Assembly: GCA_022819745.1 (NCBI GenBank)
Contig: JAJEGS010000014.1
Location: 62,001-126,000, forward strand
Direction of reading: 5' to 3'
Source: Candidatus Latescibacterota bacterium
GTDB lineage: Bacteria; Latescibacterota; UBA2968; UBA8231
Length of the DNA: 64,000 nucleotides
The notes beneath the pieces are model-generated. The model saw nothing but the letters and a program-made list of their open reading frames with translations. It made no database searches and was not told the origin of the DNA. Position 1 is the stretch's first letter. Each line of letters opens with the position of its first letter. The position numbers were made by a program, and so were the translations under genes. Positions 15,404-23,974 of the stretch are shown one piece after another.

Positions 15404-16648
15404 CTATAGATACCCGAGGGCGCGTAGGCGTTCTTTGAGAATCTCGGCCTCGCTGGCCGTTGCTCCTTGAGCCTGCATCTGTTGGTATGCGGAGCGATCC
15501 CGCAGGTTGCGATATTGCGCGCGGTAGGGCGATGGGTCCGCGCAAACCAAATCGTCGTCGCCGTGGCGCAGGTCGCGCAGGACGTATGCGCCCGTCTGTT
15601 CGTCCTCGCGGTAGAAGTGCCGTCCATCGCACAGGCACCACTCGCGGATGCCCTCGGCATAGCGCGCTATTTCCTCGCCGTCGATAGCCGTAGGAGACGT
15701 GACGCGCTCTGCGGGCAAGCGCAGATTGTCGGCGCTGAGGAAACCAATGCCGTATAGGCTGTCTAGCTCAGATAATACCCAACGCTCGGTCGCCGTTGCG
15801 TTCGGCTCCAGCCAGTTTTGTCCGAACCCTTGGTAGTCAACGGGTAGATCAGCCAATGCCGCGATGGTCGGGAAGAGGTCGATGGCGGAAACTGGCCCAT
15901 CGCTGGGAAAGGAAAATCCGCCCGGCACGTGGGCTAACATGGGCACGTGTACCACGTTGGGATGTAGCCGGTCGCCGTGCGCCATGACCTCCCCGCAAAA
16001 CCCCTCGCCGTGATCGCCGCAGATAAAAACCGCCCATTCGTCGAGGTCGATTCGCTTGAGCAACTCGACGAGGGAAAATTCCAGCACGTGGGTCACCGCC
16101 GCTTGGTAGTAGCGCAGCGCCTCTTTTACCTGACCAGATGCCACCAACTGACCCAGATTGGGCGGATGGGGGATGTCGCCCAAGCCGTAACCACCGTGCG
16201 TGTACCAAAAGTGGAGGAACTTAAACTGCGGGCCGCTCGGTTCGATTAGTTCAGTGCACAGGCGTTCGAGCGACCCCAAATGCTGTTGGGTGGCCACTGG
16301 ATCGACTGGCCCGATAAAAGGTGCGAAGTCGAGGAAGCGGAATACGTCTGGCCGCTCTGAAAACCCCCGAACGCTGTACCCGGCCGCGGCAAAAAGGTCG
16401 AACAAGTTGACCACGCCGGCGAACATCTTCAGGTAGGTCTGCCCAAAAAGCCCGTGCTCAAAGGGATACAGTCCGGTGAACAGCGAGGTGTGCGAAGGGC
16501 GGGTCGCCGGCGCGGTGACAAAGTAGCGCTCGGCAAAGGCGTAATCCCGCGTCAGCAAATCGAATTTGGGCGTATTAATCCTCGGATTCGTCCGGCTTAG
16601 GGCGTCGTAGCGCCAGCAGTCGATGGAGACAATTAGGAATTTTGACAT
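15404..16648 (-). CDS. Sulfatase-like (alkaline phosphatase superfamily) protein without formylglycine motif
   Basis: This 414-residue protein has the alkaline-phosphatase-superfamily layout: metal-binding SIDCWRYDAL at 8-17, an active-site region TAPATRPSHTSLFTGLYPFEHG at 45-66, and VFICGDHGEGF near 209 for the second metal ligands. The formylglycine motif C/S-x-P-x-R is absent. Threonines 45 and 49 occupy the region, so a phosphoester hydrolase or phosphotransferase, or an unprocessed sulfatase homologue, is more likely than a standard sulfatase. There is no signal peptide. No good RBS lies before the ATG. Neighbours on the same strand are an FG-GAP protein and the repeat lipoprotein. Confidence 0.8.
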   Translation of the reverse strand: MSKFLIVSIDCWRYDALSRTNPRINTPKFDLLTRDYAFAERYFVTAPATRPSHTSLFTGLYPFEHGLFGQTYLKMFAGVVNLFDLFAAAGYSVRGFSERPDVFRFLDFAPFIGPVDPVATQQHLGSLERLCTELIEPSGPQFKFLHFWYTHGGYGLGDIPHPPNLGQLVASGQVKEALRYYQAAVTHVLEFSLVELLKRIDLDEWAVFICGDHGEGFCGEVMAHGDRLHPNVVHVPMLAHVPGGFSFPSDGPVSAIDLFPTIAALADLPVDYQGFGQNWLEPNATATERWVLSELDSLYGIGFLSADNLRLPAERVTSPTAIDGEEIARYAEGIREWCLCDGRHFYREDEQTGAYVLRDLRHGDDDLVCADPSPYRAQYRNLRDRSAYQQMQAQGATASEAEILKERLRALGYL

Positions 16649-16650
16649 GG

Positions 16651-16717
16651 ATGGACAGGCTTGGGGAAAGGGGAACAGGATTTATGGGATTTGTGGGATG
16701 GACAGGATTTTGGGTTT
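16651..16717. repeat. Low-complexity intergenic repeat
   Basis: The 94-base gap between two minus-strand genes holds a G-rich sequence with internal near-repeats (tggacaggcttggg and tggacaggattttggg, and gggatttgtgggat). It resembles the dispersed 'ggatttgtgggatggacagga' type sequences seen between genes in many environmental bacterial genomes. No coding role is evident. Confidence 0.45.
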
Positions 16718-16742
16718 GGGTTCTTCATGTAAAATAAACTCG

Positions 16743-18122
16743 TTAGTCAAGCAGCCGCGCGTTGTACTGGCGCGGGCCGTGATGGTAGCGGTCAAATCGG
16801 CTCTCGTCGAGCGGTGCGGGCGTGTAGATGTACACGGCGTCGCTGTATGGATCGTAGAGTATCACTTCCTCGCGCTCGTCGCCGCAGACATTGGCTGGAA
16901 AGCAGTGATACCATCCCATTTTGCCGCCGGTTGGCGCGGGTAACTCTGGAAAGGTTGCGACCTTGTGGCCGTGGCCGTTGAAGAGAGCCGCCGGGCTGTA
17001 CAGCAAATCCCCTTGCTCCGGCCCATTCCAACGCACGATTTCCATACCCGTGTTATTGGGCGATTCGTCCACCCGGAAGCGATTTAGCACCGCGCCGTCT
17101 TGCGCGACGATCATCACGTCCGCGTGGTGCCCGTTGTAGCGGATGGCCAATTCGCGGCCGGGTAGCTCGGGCCGCAAGTTGCCGCAGCGCACCTCCTGCC
17201 CGTGCGGCACCACATCCGCCCCCAAGTGCAGCAGACGGCGTCCGCTGCCGTCGAGCACTTGGCCGCTGCCTGAGACAATGGCCGCTGGTTCCGTTCCCCA
17301 CTGATCTACCAATACGCTGTCTGCGTGGTCGCCTAAAAAGGTTTCCCACAACACGCTGCCGTCGTGGTCGAGGCCGAAGTGCCCGCCGTTGACCTCGTCG
17401 CGCCCATCGCCGTCTAGGTCGCCGATGGCCGGAATGTACGCTGCGTGCTCTGGGTAGCGATGCCACTTGCTGCGATAGTGCCACAGCACTTCGAGCCGGT
17501 CGTTGAACGCGAGGACATCGCAGCCTAGCTTGACGACAAAATCGCGCGGCTGGTCGTGGCCGGAGAAGTTGGCGATTAGCAGCCGCTGATGCACGTAGTT
17601 GGGGACGTGCATTTCTCCGTCCGCGTAGGCGTTGCAGCGCGCTAGTTCCTCGGGCGCGGCGCAGCGTTTGACCGCACCTGTGCGCCCGTCGAGGATGGCG
17701 ATGTGCACATCCGCGAGGTTCCACTTGCTGGTGCGTTCCACGTGGGGATCGACGAGGAAGCAGAGGACTTCTTGCTGCCCGTCTTGGTCGATGTCGCAGA
17801 TGGCTACCGGTCCTGGCCGGTCGGGAGAAATCGTCGCGAGGCGTTCGGGACCGTCCGCGTCGAGCGCGGTAAAATCCCGATCTCCCACTGACCAGAGCGG
17901 CTCGCCGGCGAGCGAAAAGGCCCCCAGAAAGCAGGGCTTGATGCCTCCGAGAGCATTGTACACGAGGAAATCGACCTGTCCGTCGCCAGTCAGGTCGCCG
18001 ATGCGAATGTCCCCGCCGGTGCGCTCGCGGACGAACTCGTCGGGCAAGGCGACCTTCTTGTAGAGCAGGGCCTCTGCGGCGCATGTTGGGTTTTTCACGG
18101 GATGCAAACCTTTTCGCCACAC
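16743..18122 (-). CDS. FG-GAP/VCBS-type beta-propeller protein
   Basis: This 459-residue protein is built from calcium-binding propeller repeats. Signatures include GDLTGDGQVDFLVYN near 42, CDIDQDGQQEVLCFL near 109 and GDLDGDGRDEVNGGHFG near 233, each with the DxDGDG loop. The architecture resembles FG-GAP/VCBS proteins and the rhamnogalacturonan-lyase-like polysaccharide lyase propellers, but catalytic residues could not be verified. No clear signal peptide is visible from the GTG at 18122; a GTG at 18098 is an alternative start. It may act on or bind polysaccharide together with the adjacent sulfatase-like protein. Confidence 0.75.
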   Translation of the reverse strand: MWRKGLHPVKNPTCAAEALLYKKVALPDEFVRERTGGDIRIGDLTGDGQVDFLVYNALGGIKPCFLGAFSLAGEPLWSVGDRDFTALDADGPERLATISPDRPGPVAICDIDQDGQQEVLCFLVDPHVERTSKWNLADVHIAILDGRTGAVKRCAAPEELARCNAYADGEMHVPNYVHQRLLIANFSGHDQPRDFVVKLGCDVLAFNDRLEVLWHYRSKWHRYPEHAAYIPAIGDLDGDGRDEVNGGHFGLDHDGSVLWETFLGDHADSVLVDQWGTEPAAIVSGSGQVLDGSGRRLLHLGADVVPHGQEVRCGNLRPELPGRELAIRYNGHHADVMIVAQDGAVLNRFRVDESPNNTGMEIVRWNGPEQGDLLYSPAALFNGHGHKVATFPELPAPTGGKMGWYHCFPANVCGDEREEVILYDPYSDAVYIYTPAPLDESRFDRYHHGPRQYNARLLD

Positions 18123-18140
18123 CGCAACTCTAGGGGCGTG

Positions 18141-18629
18141 TTAGTCGGCGTCGGCTAATCCTGCGAGAAAGTCGATAAAGACCGCCAGTTCGCCCTTGAC
18201 TTGGGCGAAGTCGCCTGCTAGCGCTTCGGCCAGCGGCCTTATTCGCTGCGGATCAAACTCAAAGGCATAGACGTGGCGCACCACGTGGCGGAAGCGCAGA
18301 TATTCGTCCAAGCGCTTGATGGTCGCGTTAGAAAACACGGCTGGCCGAATTTGCGGTAGCGGGGTGGCCATTTGCCGCAGCAACTCTTGATGCCATTCGG
18401 CACCTGCGGGTACATGTCCATCTACTTCGGCGGCGATATGGCGCAAAACGCGCTCCAAGCCGGTGTAGAAATCGTGTAGATTGAGCGCGATCGCGTCCCA
18501 ATAGAGGTCGCTATTCACAGAGTCTTCTTCGCTGGCCTCCGCTGCTCTGCGGACCCGAGTGACGACCTCCTCTATGTTTTCCAATTCGCTGCGGATGCGC
18601 TCGGCACTGACGATGTGGCGAGAGATCAT
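18141..18629 (-). CDS. HepT-like ribonuclease toxin
   Basis: This is a 162-residue all-helical protein. Near its C terminus it has RFRHVVRHVYAFEFD, which contains the R-x4-6-H-Y motif typical of HEPN/HepT ribonucleases. HepT proteins cleave RNA or are held inactive by AMPylation by a partner MNT nucleotidyltransferase. The gene overlaps the MNT gene upstream by four bases (ATGA), the standard arrangement of a type VII-like toxin-antitoxin pair. It is longer than the minimal HepT (about 110-140 residues), like the subgroup with an N-terminal helix extension. Confidence 0.78.
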   Translation of the reverse strand: MISRHIVSAERIRSELENIEEVVTRVRRAAEASEEDSVNSDLYWDAIALNLHDFYTGLERVLRHIAAEVDGHVPAGAEWHQELLRQMATPLPQIRPAVFSNATIKRLDEYLRFRHVVRHVYAFEFDPQRIRPLAEALAGDFAQVKGELAVFIDFLAGLADAD

Positions 18630-19012
18630 AGATCAATTCCTTCGCGCTCGATAACCGCTTTTAGGGCGGGACGGCAACAGGCCATATCGACTAAGTTTAT
18701 TTCGATATCCGGGTCGAGGTCCATGACCGCTCCGAGTGCTCGCCAAGTGTCCTCGGGCCGGAGGCCCCAAGCGGCGATATCCACGTCGGACCAGGGGTTG
18801 AATCGGTCCTCGTGCGCCAGTGAGCCGAAGAGCACCACCCGCTTGGCGTTGAAGCGTTCCTCTAGTAGGCGGGCGGCTTGCCGCGCCAGATCCCAAGCGC
18901 GCTGACGGCGTTCGCGCTGACGCTCCTTTTCGGCACTGTGGCGTTGGCGAGCCGCCTCGCGGTAGGCATCCATTTCAGCGGGTGTTATTGGGAAATAGGT
19001 AGGCATAGCCAA
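18626..19012 (-). CDS. MNT-type nucleotidyltransferase antitoxin
   Basis: This 128-residue protein has the minimal nucleotidyltransferase motif VVLFGSLAHEDRFNPWSDVDIAAWG (about 58-82), with the GS and DxD residues that bind nucleotide and metal, and EINLVDM (third acidic position) near 106. The N-terminal third is a charged helix. It probably AMPylates and neutralises the HepT-like protein encoded immediately downstream with a 4-base overlap. This is the second nucleotidyltransferase module in the window, of a different type from the one at 12856-13447. Confidence 0.8.
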   Translation of the reverse strand: MAMPTYFPITPAEMDAYREAARQRHSAEKERQRERRQRAWDLARQAARLLEERFNAKRVVLFGSLAHEDRFNPWSDVDIAAWGLRPEDTWRALGAVMDLDPDIEINLVDMACCRPALKAVIEREGIDL

Positions 19013-19186
19013 AGCCGTTGATCGAGGGTCTAGGTAGCGATGCTGTGTCTAGCGAGAAATATACGCATGATGCCGACAAAAGTGAACGGTTTGGCAGGAG
19101 CGGGAGAGATTGCGTCTCAGGTGTCTTGCGATATATTCCTCGCCAGAGTTGCCCCTAGCACTGTGCAAATTAGCGAAAGGAGCCAC

Positions 19187-20143
19187 ATGTCTTTCAAATT
19201 CGTCTTTCTGTCACCCGCTGGCGAGCTAGCCGCTGCCATGTCCGAAGCGGTCCCTACGATGGAGATCGTCCAATGCGAAAGCCGCGCCGAAGCGCTAGCT
19301 GCTCTGCCCACGGCGCAAGCCTGTTTTGGCACCTTGGATTCAGAGCTGTTGGCCGCAGCCGTCCAACTCAAGTGGTTGGCTGCCCCAGCCGCTGGTCCGG
19401 CCAAGGGGTATTACTTCCCGGAACTCATCGCCAGCGACGTGGTGGTGACCAATTTTCGCGGCATCTTCAACGACCATATCTCGGCCCACATCATGGCCTT
19501 TGTGCTGGCGCTCTCGCGCGGTATGCACCGCTACTTCCGCGACCAGTTCGACGGCCAATGGCGCAGCGGAGGGGAAGCGAGTCCCTCGACCTACTTGCCT
19601 GAGGCTACCGCGCTGATCGTCGGCGTCGGCGGGATTGGCGCAGAGACCGCGCGCCAGTGCAAGAACTGGGGCATGACGACCGTTGGCATTGATCCCCGCG
19701 TTGAGTCGCCGCCTGCGGGAGTTGACGAGTTGCACCGCCCAGACGAGCTCGACCAACTTTTGCCGAGGGCGGATTTCGTTCTAGTTACCGTGCCGCAGAC
19801 GCCGCAGACCGAGGGTTTTTTCACCAGCGCCCGGTTTGAGCAGATGAAGAATAGTGCGTACTTCGTCAACATCGGTCGCGGCGCGAACGTCAAGTTGGCC
19901 GACCTCGACCAAGCTCTGCGCGAGGGCCAAATCGCCGGCGCTGCCTTAGATGTGTTTGAGCAGGAGCCGCTGCCGCTGGAGCACCCGCTGTGGACGGCCC
20001 CGAACTTCCTGATGACCCCGCACGTGGCTGCGGCTGGCCCTTATCTGAACGAGCGCCGACGCGATCTGATGGTGGAGAATTGCCAGCGCTTTGCCTGCGG
20101 TGAGGCGCTGGTGAATGTGGTGGATAAGGAGAACTGGTTCTAG
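19187..20143 (+). CDS. D-isomer-specific 2-hydroxyacid dehydrogenase
   Basis: This 318-residue NAD(P)-dependent dehydrogenase should reduce 2-keto acids or oxidise D-2-hydroxy acids. The Rossmann motif GVGGIGAETARQCKNWGMTTVGIDP lies near 145-169. FVNIGRGANV (about 225) and ALDVFEQEPLPLEHPLW (about 251-267) carry the catalytic region, and TPHVAA near 276 the catalytic His. The start is the ATG at 19187 with GAAAGGAG upstream; an upstream in-frame ATG has no support. It is convergent with the methyltransferase gene, overlapping by four bases. The substrate is unknown; catabolic use alongside the sugar-acid genes is plausible. Confidence 0.9.
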   Translation: MSFKFVFLSPAGELAAAMSEAVPTMEIVQCESRAEALAALPTAQACFGTLDSELLAAAVQLKWLAAPAAGPAKGYYFPELIASDVVVTNFRGIFNDHISAHIMAFVLALSRGMHRYFRDQFDGQWRSGGEASPSTYLPEATALIVGVGGIGAETARQCKNWGMTTVGIDPRVESPPAGVDELHRPDELDQLLPRADFVLVTVPQTPQTEGFFTSARFEQMKNSAYFVNIGRGANVKLADLDQALREGQIAGAALDVFEQEPLPLEHPLWTAPNFLMTPHVAAAGPYLNERRRDLMVENCQRFACGEALVNVVDKENWF

Positions 20144-20763
20144 GGCAGCGTGCCCGCGATGAGCAGGTACGCGTCGGCTTTGACCTCGCCGTTGATCTCC
20201 CACTCCTTGAGTTCGCCGCCGAGCTTCTCTATGACCTTTTCGCTCAGCGAGTGAAAGGGCGGTCGGCCTGGGTCGGCGATGATGATCTGCCCGACCTCGA
20301 CTTCGATCGCCTTTTTGATCAGCTTGTAGAGCGGCGAGACCATGTCGTCCCAGAAGCAAATATCGGCTCCGATGATCAGGTTGGTTTGGCGCAGGTCTTT
20401 CTTTTTCACCTTCTCGAACTTGCAACGCCAAGTCTCTATCTCGACATCGTTGATCTCAGCGTGTAGTTGCAAGTAGGGAAATACCGCGGCGTCCGCGTCC
20501 ATTCCCGTGACGCGGGCACCGTGGTTTTTGGCGCAGTATATCCCGGCGAGGCCCCAGCCGCAGCCGATGTCCAAGACCCGCGCCTTTGGCGGTAGGCCCT
20601 GGTGCGAGAGGAAGTCCATCACGCACCAACTCGAATTCCAGAATTTGTTGCCGTGGATGCAGGGCTCGTGCTTCTTTTTTCTGGCGCGTACTTGAGGGTG
20701 AGCGGCTTTGAGTACTGTGATGCCATACGCCTGGCGCGAGGTTTTCTTTTTTTCTTTGGCCAT
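20140..20763 (-). CDS. Class I SAM-dependent methyltransferase (METTL/lysine-type)
   Basis: This 207-residue methyltransferase has motif I VLDIGCGWGLAGIYCAKNHGARVTGMDAD near 63-91, and IIGADICFWDDM near 131 as the post-motif II/IV region. The 'NSSWCVMDFL' segment before motif I and the overall order resemble the METTL21/23-like protein methyltransferase group (PF10294) rather than small-molecule enzymes. The first 40 residues are Lys-rich (AKEKKKTSRQ, VRARKKKHEP). Its target cannot be inferred. The gene is convergent with the dehydrogenase and about 40 bases downstream of the amidohydrolase gene. Confidence 0.78.
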   Translation of the reverse strand: MAKEKKKTSRQAYGITVLKAAHPQVRARKKKHEPCIHGNKFWNSSWCVMDFLSHQGLPPKARVLDIGCGWGLAGIYCAKNHGARVTGMDADAAVFPYLQLHAEINDVEIETWRCKFEKVKKKDLRQTNLIIGADICFWDDMVSPLYKLIKKAIEVEVGQIIIADPGRPPFHSLSEKVIEKLGGELKEWEINGEVKADAYLLIAGTLP

Positions 20764-20802
20764 GTTGCTCTGTTAGTTCCCACAGGGAAGTTAGTTTTCT
20801 CG

Positions 20803-21582
20803 TTAGAATCCCCACACGTGCGCCGCGGTTTTCCCCATGACCCACTCGATGTCATCGCCGTCGGCGAAAGCTGGATGATCGAGGACGCTGCGCAGTGTAT
20901 TGGCGTAGCCCTCTCTGCCGGCGCTGGGCGGGAAGTCGCTGCCCCACATCATGCGTTGCACGCCGAATGCCTCTTTGGCCATCTCGAAAAGTGGCGGCAC
21001 GTGGCCGAATTCGAGTTCGGGCAGCAGGCGCGGCGGGCGGGCGCAGATTTCGCCCAAGCCGGGGACTTTGATGCTGGTGTTGTCGCGCTCGCCCTGGCGC
21101 AGGGCCTCAACGTAATCGGCGTAGGGCGGCTCGGCAATGCCCACGCCTGCGAGGTGTTCGAGGATGACGTGCGTGTCGGGGCACGCATCGAGCACGCGCG
21201 AGAAATCGCTGGCCGCGAACTGGGGTGCATCGCCGATGCTGGAGACTACGAGGCCGAGTTCGCCGGCTCTGCGCCACATGTCGTAAGGCCCTGCGTTGGA
21301 GAACTGGCCACCGGGGGCGATGCGAACACCGGCAGCCCCTTGCTCTGCGAGCCGCGCAAGGTCGCCGAGAGGGTCGGAGGACTCGGGATCGACGAGGACT
21401 GCGACTTTGAACCGGCCCGAGCGCTTGGCGGCTTCTTGGAGGAGATAGGTGTTGTCGTAGGTGCCGCCGTGTTGGATGAGGGCGGCCTTGTCAACGCCGT
21501 TGCGGTCCATCTCGAATTCGAGCGTCTCGATAGGCTCGAACCAGTTGTTACCGGCGTGGCAGTGCGTGTCGATTATCAGCAT
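20803..21582 (-). CDS. Amidohydrolase-2 family metal-dependent hydrolase
   Basis: This 259-residue TIM-barrel protein belongs to the amidohydrolase 2 (PF04909) group, which includes decarboxylases and lactonases. The metal-binding start DTHCHAG is at residues 5-11 (HxH), ILEHLAGVG near 140 provides a His, and MWGSDFPPS near 214 contains the catalytic Asp. Length is typical. GAAAGG precedes the ATG. It may hydrolyse a lactone in sugar or sugar-acid breakdown, but no partner gene confirms this. Confidence 0.85.
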   Translation of the reverse strand: MLIIDTHCHAGNNWFEPIETLEFEMDRNGVDKAALIQHGGTYDNTYLLQEAAKRSGRFKVAVLVDPESSDPLGDLARLAEQGAAGVRIAPGGQFSNAGPYDMWRRAGELGLVVSSIGDAPQFAASDFSRVLDACPDTHVILEHLAGVGIAEPPYADYVEALRQGERDNTSIKVPGLGEICARPPRLLPELEFGHVPPLFEMAKEAFGVQRMMWGSDFPPSAGREGYANTLRSVLDHPAFADGDDIEWVMGKTAAHVWGF

Positions 21583-21697
21583 TTGAAGCGGCCTTTCAAG
21601 CGGAGATAGTTGTCAATCGCGCAGCTTTTGCAATGATTCAACTTGCTGCGAATACTCGGCCATGTCAAAGGCATGCTGTTGTTCGGTCACTCATCCA

Positions 21698-23062
21698 CTA
21701 TTTGCTCAGACGGTTCAAGACATTGCGCGTGATCTGTGCTACCGGACCGCCGTTCCGGTAAAGACCGTGCGCCCACTCGATGGTTGCCGCGGTGAAGACA
21801 GTCCCCTTGAACTCCGTTTCGTTGACCGCGACGGTGGCGTAGAACTGGTCTTGATGGACTCCTAGGTCCGCGTTGAAACCGTGGTCCTCCGCGTCCCCGA
21901 TTGCAATGATCTGGTAGTGCGGGCTGATTCCGTCACGGCCTGTAAATCGCGGTTTCCCATCCTTGAATTCGATGTCACCGCCGTCGCATTCGACCCCAAC
22001 GATTGAGTCTTCCCGGCCAAACTCGTCTCCTTCTCCCAGCCCGGTTCCTGCGAACGCCCAGTGGTCGGGCTGGGTCACGCGGAAGAATCCGTATTCCCCA
22101 GACGTCGGAGCAATAATCTCGCCGGGAACCTTGCTCTTGGCGTTGACAGCAGCCGTATAGGAAACGCCGATGGTGCGCTGACGCAGATTATCGATTGCGC
22201 GGAGAAAGGATGTTTCGGGGGCCTCTGGCGTGCCGAGCGGATGCTTTTTGTACCGGGTCTTGGCACAGTAAAGCTGGCGTCCGTCGGCCCTAGTTTCCAC
22301 CAAGTGCGAGAAAGAGTTGCCGGCGAACACCATTAGGTTGCCGCCACGTGCTACAAATCGCTGAAGCTGTTCGCATTCTTCGCGGCTGGAGTACTCGCCG
22401 TGACAGATCCTGAGGTGTGCAGGGTAGTCATCTAGGAGATCCGGCTGCCGATCGTGGTCGGCGTTGACGCAGTAATCTACCTGATAACCCTCGGCGTCGA
22501 GCCATGATGTGAAGAACTGATCCCAAGCATAGAACCCGCCCATGATGTCCGGCTGCAGGGGGCGCTCAAAGGTCAACAGGTTGCTGTGCGATCGGTCGGT
22601 AGATATATAGGGGAAGAGACATTTGCCGCCCACGCAGTTATAGGCGGCGTAGGTATTGGTTTCGATCGTCAGGAGAATCGGTGCGCTGGGGACACGCGGA
22701 CGAACGACGAACAGGATTTCCCGGATCCCCTGTGCGGTGGGAAAACTGGCGATGTAAACACCGCTCTGCCAGTCGCGAGGCACTTGGAACGAGACCGTCG
22801 CGGGCCAGGCGAATCCGTCCCGATAGCCAAATTCGGGAACCGGGGGAAGCCCGCCGCGCAGGTCGTTTATCTCCTTTACCAGACGCCGTTTGGCCCCTTC
22901 GTGGAACACAAATACATCGTAGTACGATCTGGAATTCGATATATGGAACGTTACTTCATCGCCCTGACACACACTCAGCGGGGTGGCATAGCCGCCTTCT
23001 CTCAGTTTCCAGTACCGGGTTGCGTCCTGTTCGTAATGGGCAAAAATGTGTTCGCGTTTCAT
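21698..23062 (-). CDS. N,N-dimethylformamidase large-subunit-like protein
   Basis: This 454-residue protein matches the C-terminal domain of N,N-dimethylformamidase beta subunits (DMFA2-type). It starts with a beta-rich domain (SVCQGDEVTFHISNSRSYYDVFVF). A class I glutamine-amidotransferase-like core follows, with ETNTYAAYNCVGGKCLF near 132 and the CHGEYSSREECEQLQRFVARGGNLMVFAGNSF block near 220. It ends with IEWAHGLYRNGGPVAQITRNVLNRLS, typical of the family. It may hydrolyse an amide. The ATG overlaps the stop of the preceding gene (ATGA), so it is the last gene of a coupled minus-strand run with a GFA-family gene. The substrate is not established. Confidence 0.75.
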   Translation of the reverse strand: MKREHIFAHYEQDATRYWKLREGGYATPLSVCQGDEVTFHISNSRSYYDVFVFHEGAKRRLVKEINDLRGGLPPVPEFGYRDGFAWPATVSFQVPRDWQSGVYIASFPTAQGIREILFVVRPRVPSAPILLTIETNTYAAYNCVGGKCLFPYISTDRSHSNLLTFERPLQPDIMGGFYAWDQFFTSWLDAEGYQVDYCVNADHDRQPDLLDDYPAHLRICHGEYSSREECEQLQRFVARGGNLMVFAGNSFSHLVETRADGRQLYCAKTRYKKHPLGTPEAPETSFLRAIDNLRQRTIGVSYTAAVNAKSKVPGEIIAPTSGEYGFFRVTQPDHWAFAGTGLGEGDEFGREDSIVGVECDGGDIEFKDGKPRFTGRDGISPHYQIIAIGDAEDHGFNADLGVHQDQFYATVAVNETEFKGTVFTAATIEWAHGLYRNGGPVAQITRNVLNRLSK

Positions 23063-23502
23063 TTTTTGTTTTTTTTGGCAGGATCACCCACGAACGACTC
23101 CTCGCCTCTTTCCTTCTGTTTTTGCCTTATCTCGGCGATTTCTTTGTCTGTCAGACGTTCTTCGTCCGTTACGATGGTTTGTTCGATGAGTTTCAGCTTC
23201 AATTCCCGATTGGTCAGCCACTCCCAGTGATCGGCATTTGCCGGGTGGGGATGGGGATACACATCGTCGGGACCGATGTCATCGGAGACGACATAGAGAT
23301 AACCGGGCGTGACGCCGTTGTGCTTAATTCTGAGTTTGTCAGATAGAGACTCACCTTCGTCAGACATAGAAACAATTGATGGTCTATGCGAGAACGCTTT
23401 CGCCACATTTCTATTCTGCGTGATCGAACTTCCGACCCGAAGTTTCGTCAACTCTTGCTGAGAGCCGTGATACCACGTAAGGCTGTAGTCGCAGTTTGGC
23501 AT
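23059..23502 (-). CDS. Small conserved protein, possible ADP-ribosyltransferase-like fold
   Basis: This 147-residue protein begins with TWYHGSQQELTKLRVGSSITQNRNVAKAFSHRPSIVSM and continues with IKHNGVTPGYLYVVSDDIGPDDVYPHPH and WEWLTNREL. The YHGS start with a later FS segment resembles ART-like or RNA 2'-phosphotransferase-like small proteins, but the diagnostic catalytic triad was not confirmed. A Lys-rich tail ends the protein. It sits 12 bases after the GFA gene and overlaps the dimethylformamidase-like gene by four bases, so the three are co-transcribed. Function is unknown. Confidence 0.6.
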   Translation of the reverse strand: MPNCDYSLTWYHGSQQELTKLRVGSSITQNRNVAKAFSHRPSIVSMSDEGESLSDKLRIKHNGVTPGYLYVVSDDIGPDDVYPHPHPANADHWEWLTNRELKLKLIEQTIVTDEERLTDKEIAEIRQKQKERGEESFVGDPAKKNKK

Positions 23503-23514
23503 TAGATTTCCCAG

Positions 23515-23913
23515 TTAAGTTGTCGAAGATCGGGGGAATTTATCTAGGCCGTCAGGAATCTTGGACCAAGGGACTGCCATTTCGGTCCAGATTTCTCTGG
23601 TGGGTTGCAGATTTTCAGAATAGTCTAGGGTGCCCGCCTTGATAAATACCGTGTCGGGGTAGCGTGTGAATAATTGAGAGCCACACTCTGGACAGAATTC
23701 GCGAATCTTTGTGCGGCCTTCGTCGTTCGTAGATTCGTAGCCCTTGGTTTTACCGCTCAGTTGAAATGTGGAAGCTGGTACGCCGACTCCGACGTTGAAA
23801 GCGCTGCCCGTAACCCTACGGCAGTCGTCACAGTGGCAATAGGTCACAGATTGGGGATCCTCGTCGCTTGTATAGCTGACCGCCCCGCAAAGACATCGAC
23901 CTGTTAGCGGCAT
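23515..23913 (-). CDS. GFA (glutathione-dependent formaldehyde-activating-like) family protein
   Basis: This 132-residue zinc protein has all the family cysteines: CLCGAVSY near 8, CHCDDCRR near 26-33 and FCPECGSQLF near 73-82. Family members bind Zn and some have been linked to formaldehyde-glutathione adduct formation, though that activity is disputed. AAAGGA lies before the ATG. Its placement with a dimethylformamidase-like gene is suggestive, because amide breakdown could release methylamines and then formaldehyde. That link is inference. Confidence 0.85.
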   Translation of the reverse strand: MPLTGRCLCGAVSYTSDEDPQSVTYCHCDDCRRVTGSAFNVGVGVPASTFQLSGKTKGYESTNDEGRTKIREFCPECGSQLFTRYPDTVFIKAGTLDYSENLQPTREIWTEMAVPWSKIPDGLDKFPRSSTT

Positions 23914-23974
23914 TGATAGTCCTTTCCAGATAAACGGGTGTGGCGAATGTGTTCACTTCACAACGCTTGCTAAT

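Noticed and set aside
17053..18120. Arg-rich minus-strand frame inside the FG-GAP gene
   Set aside because: Shadow of the FG-GAP frame; no domains.
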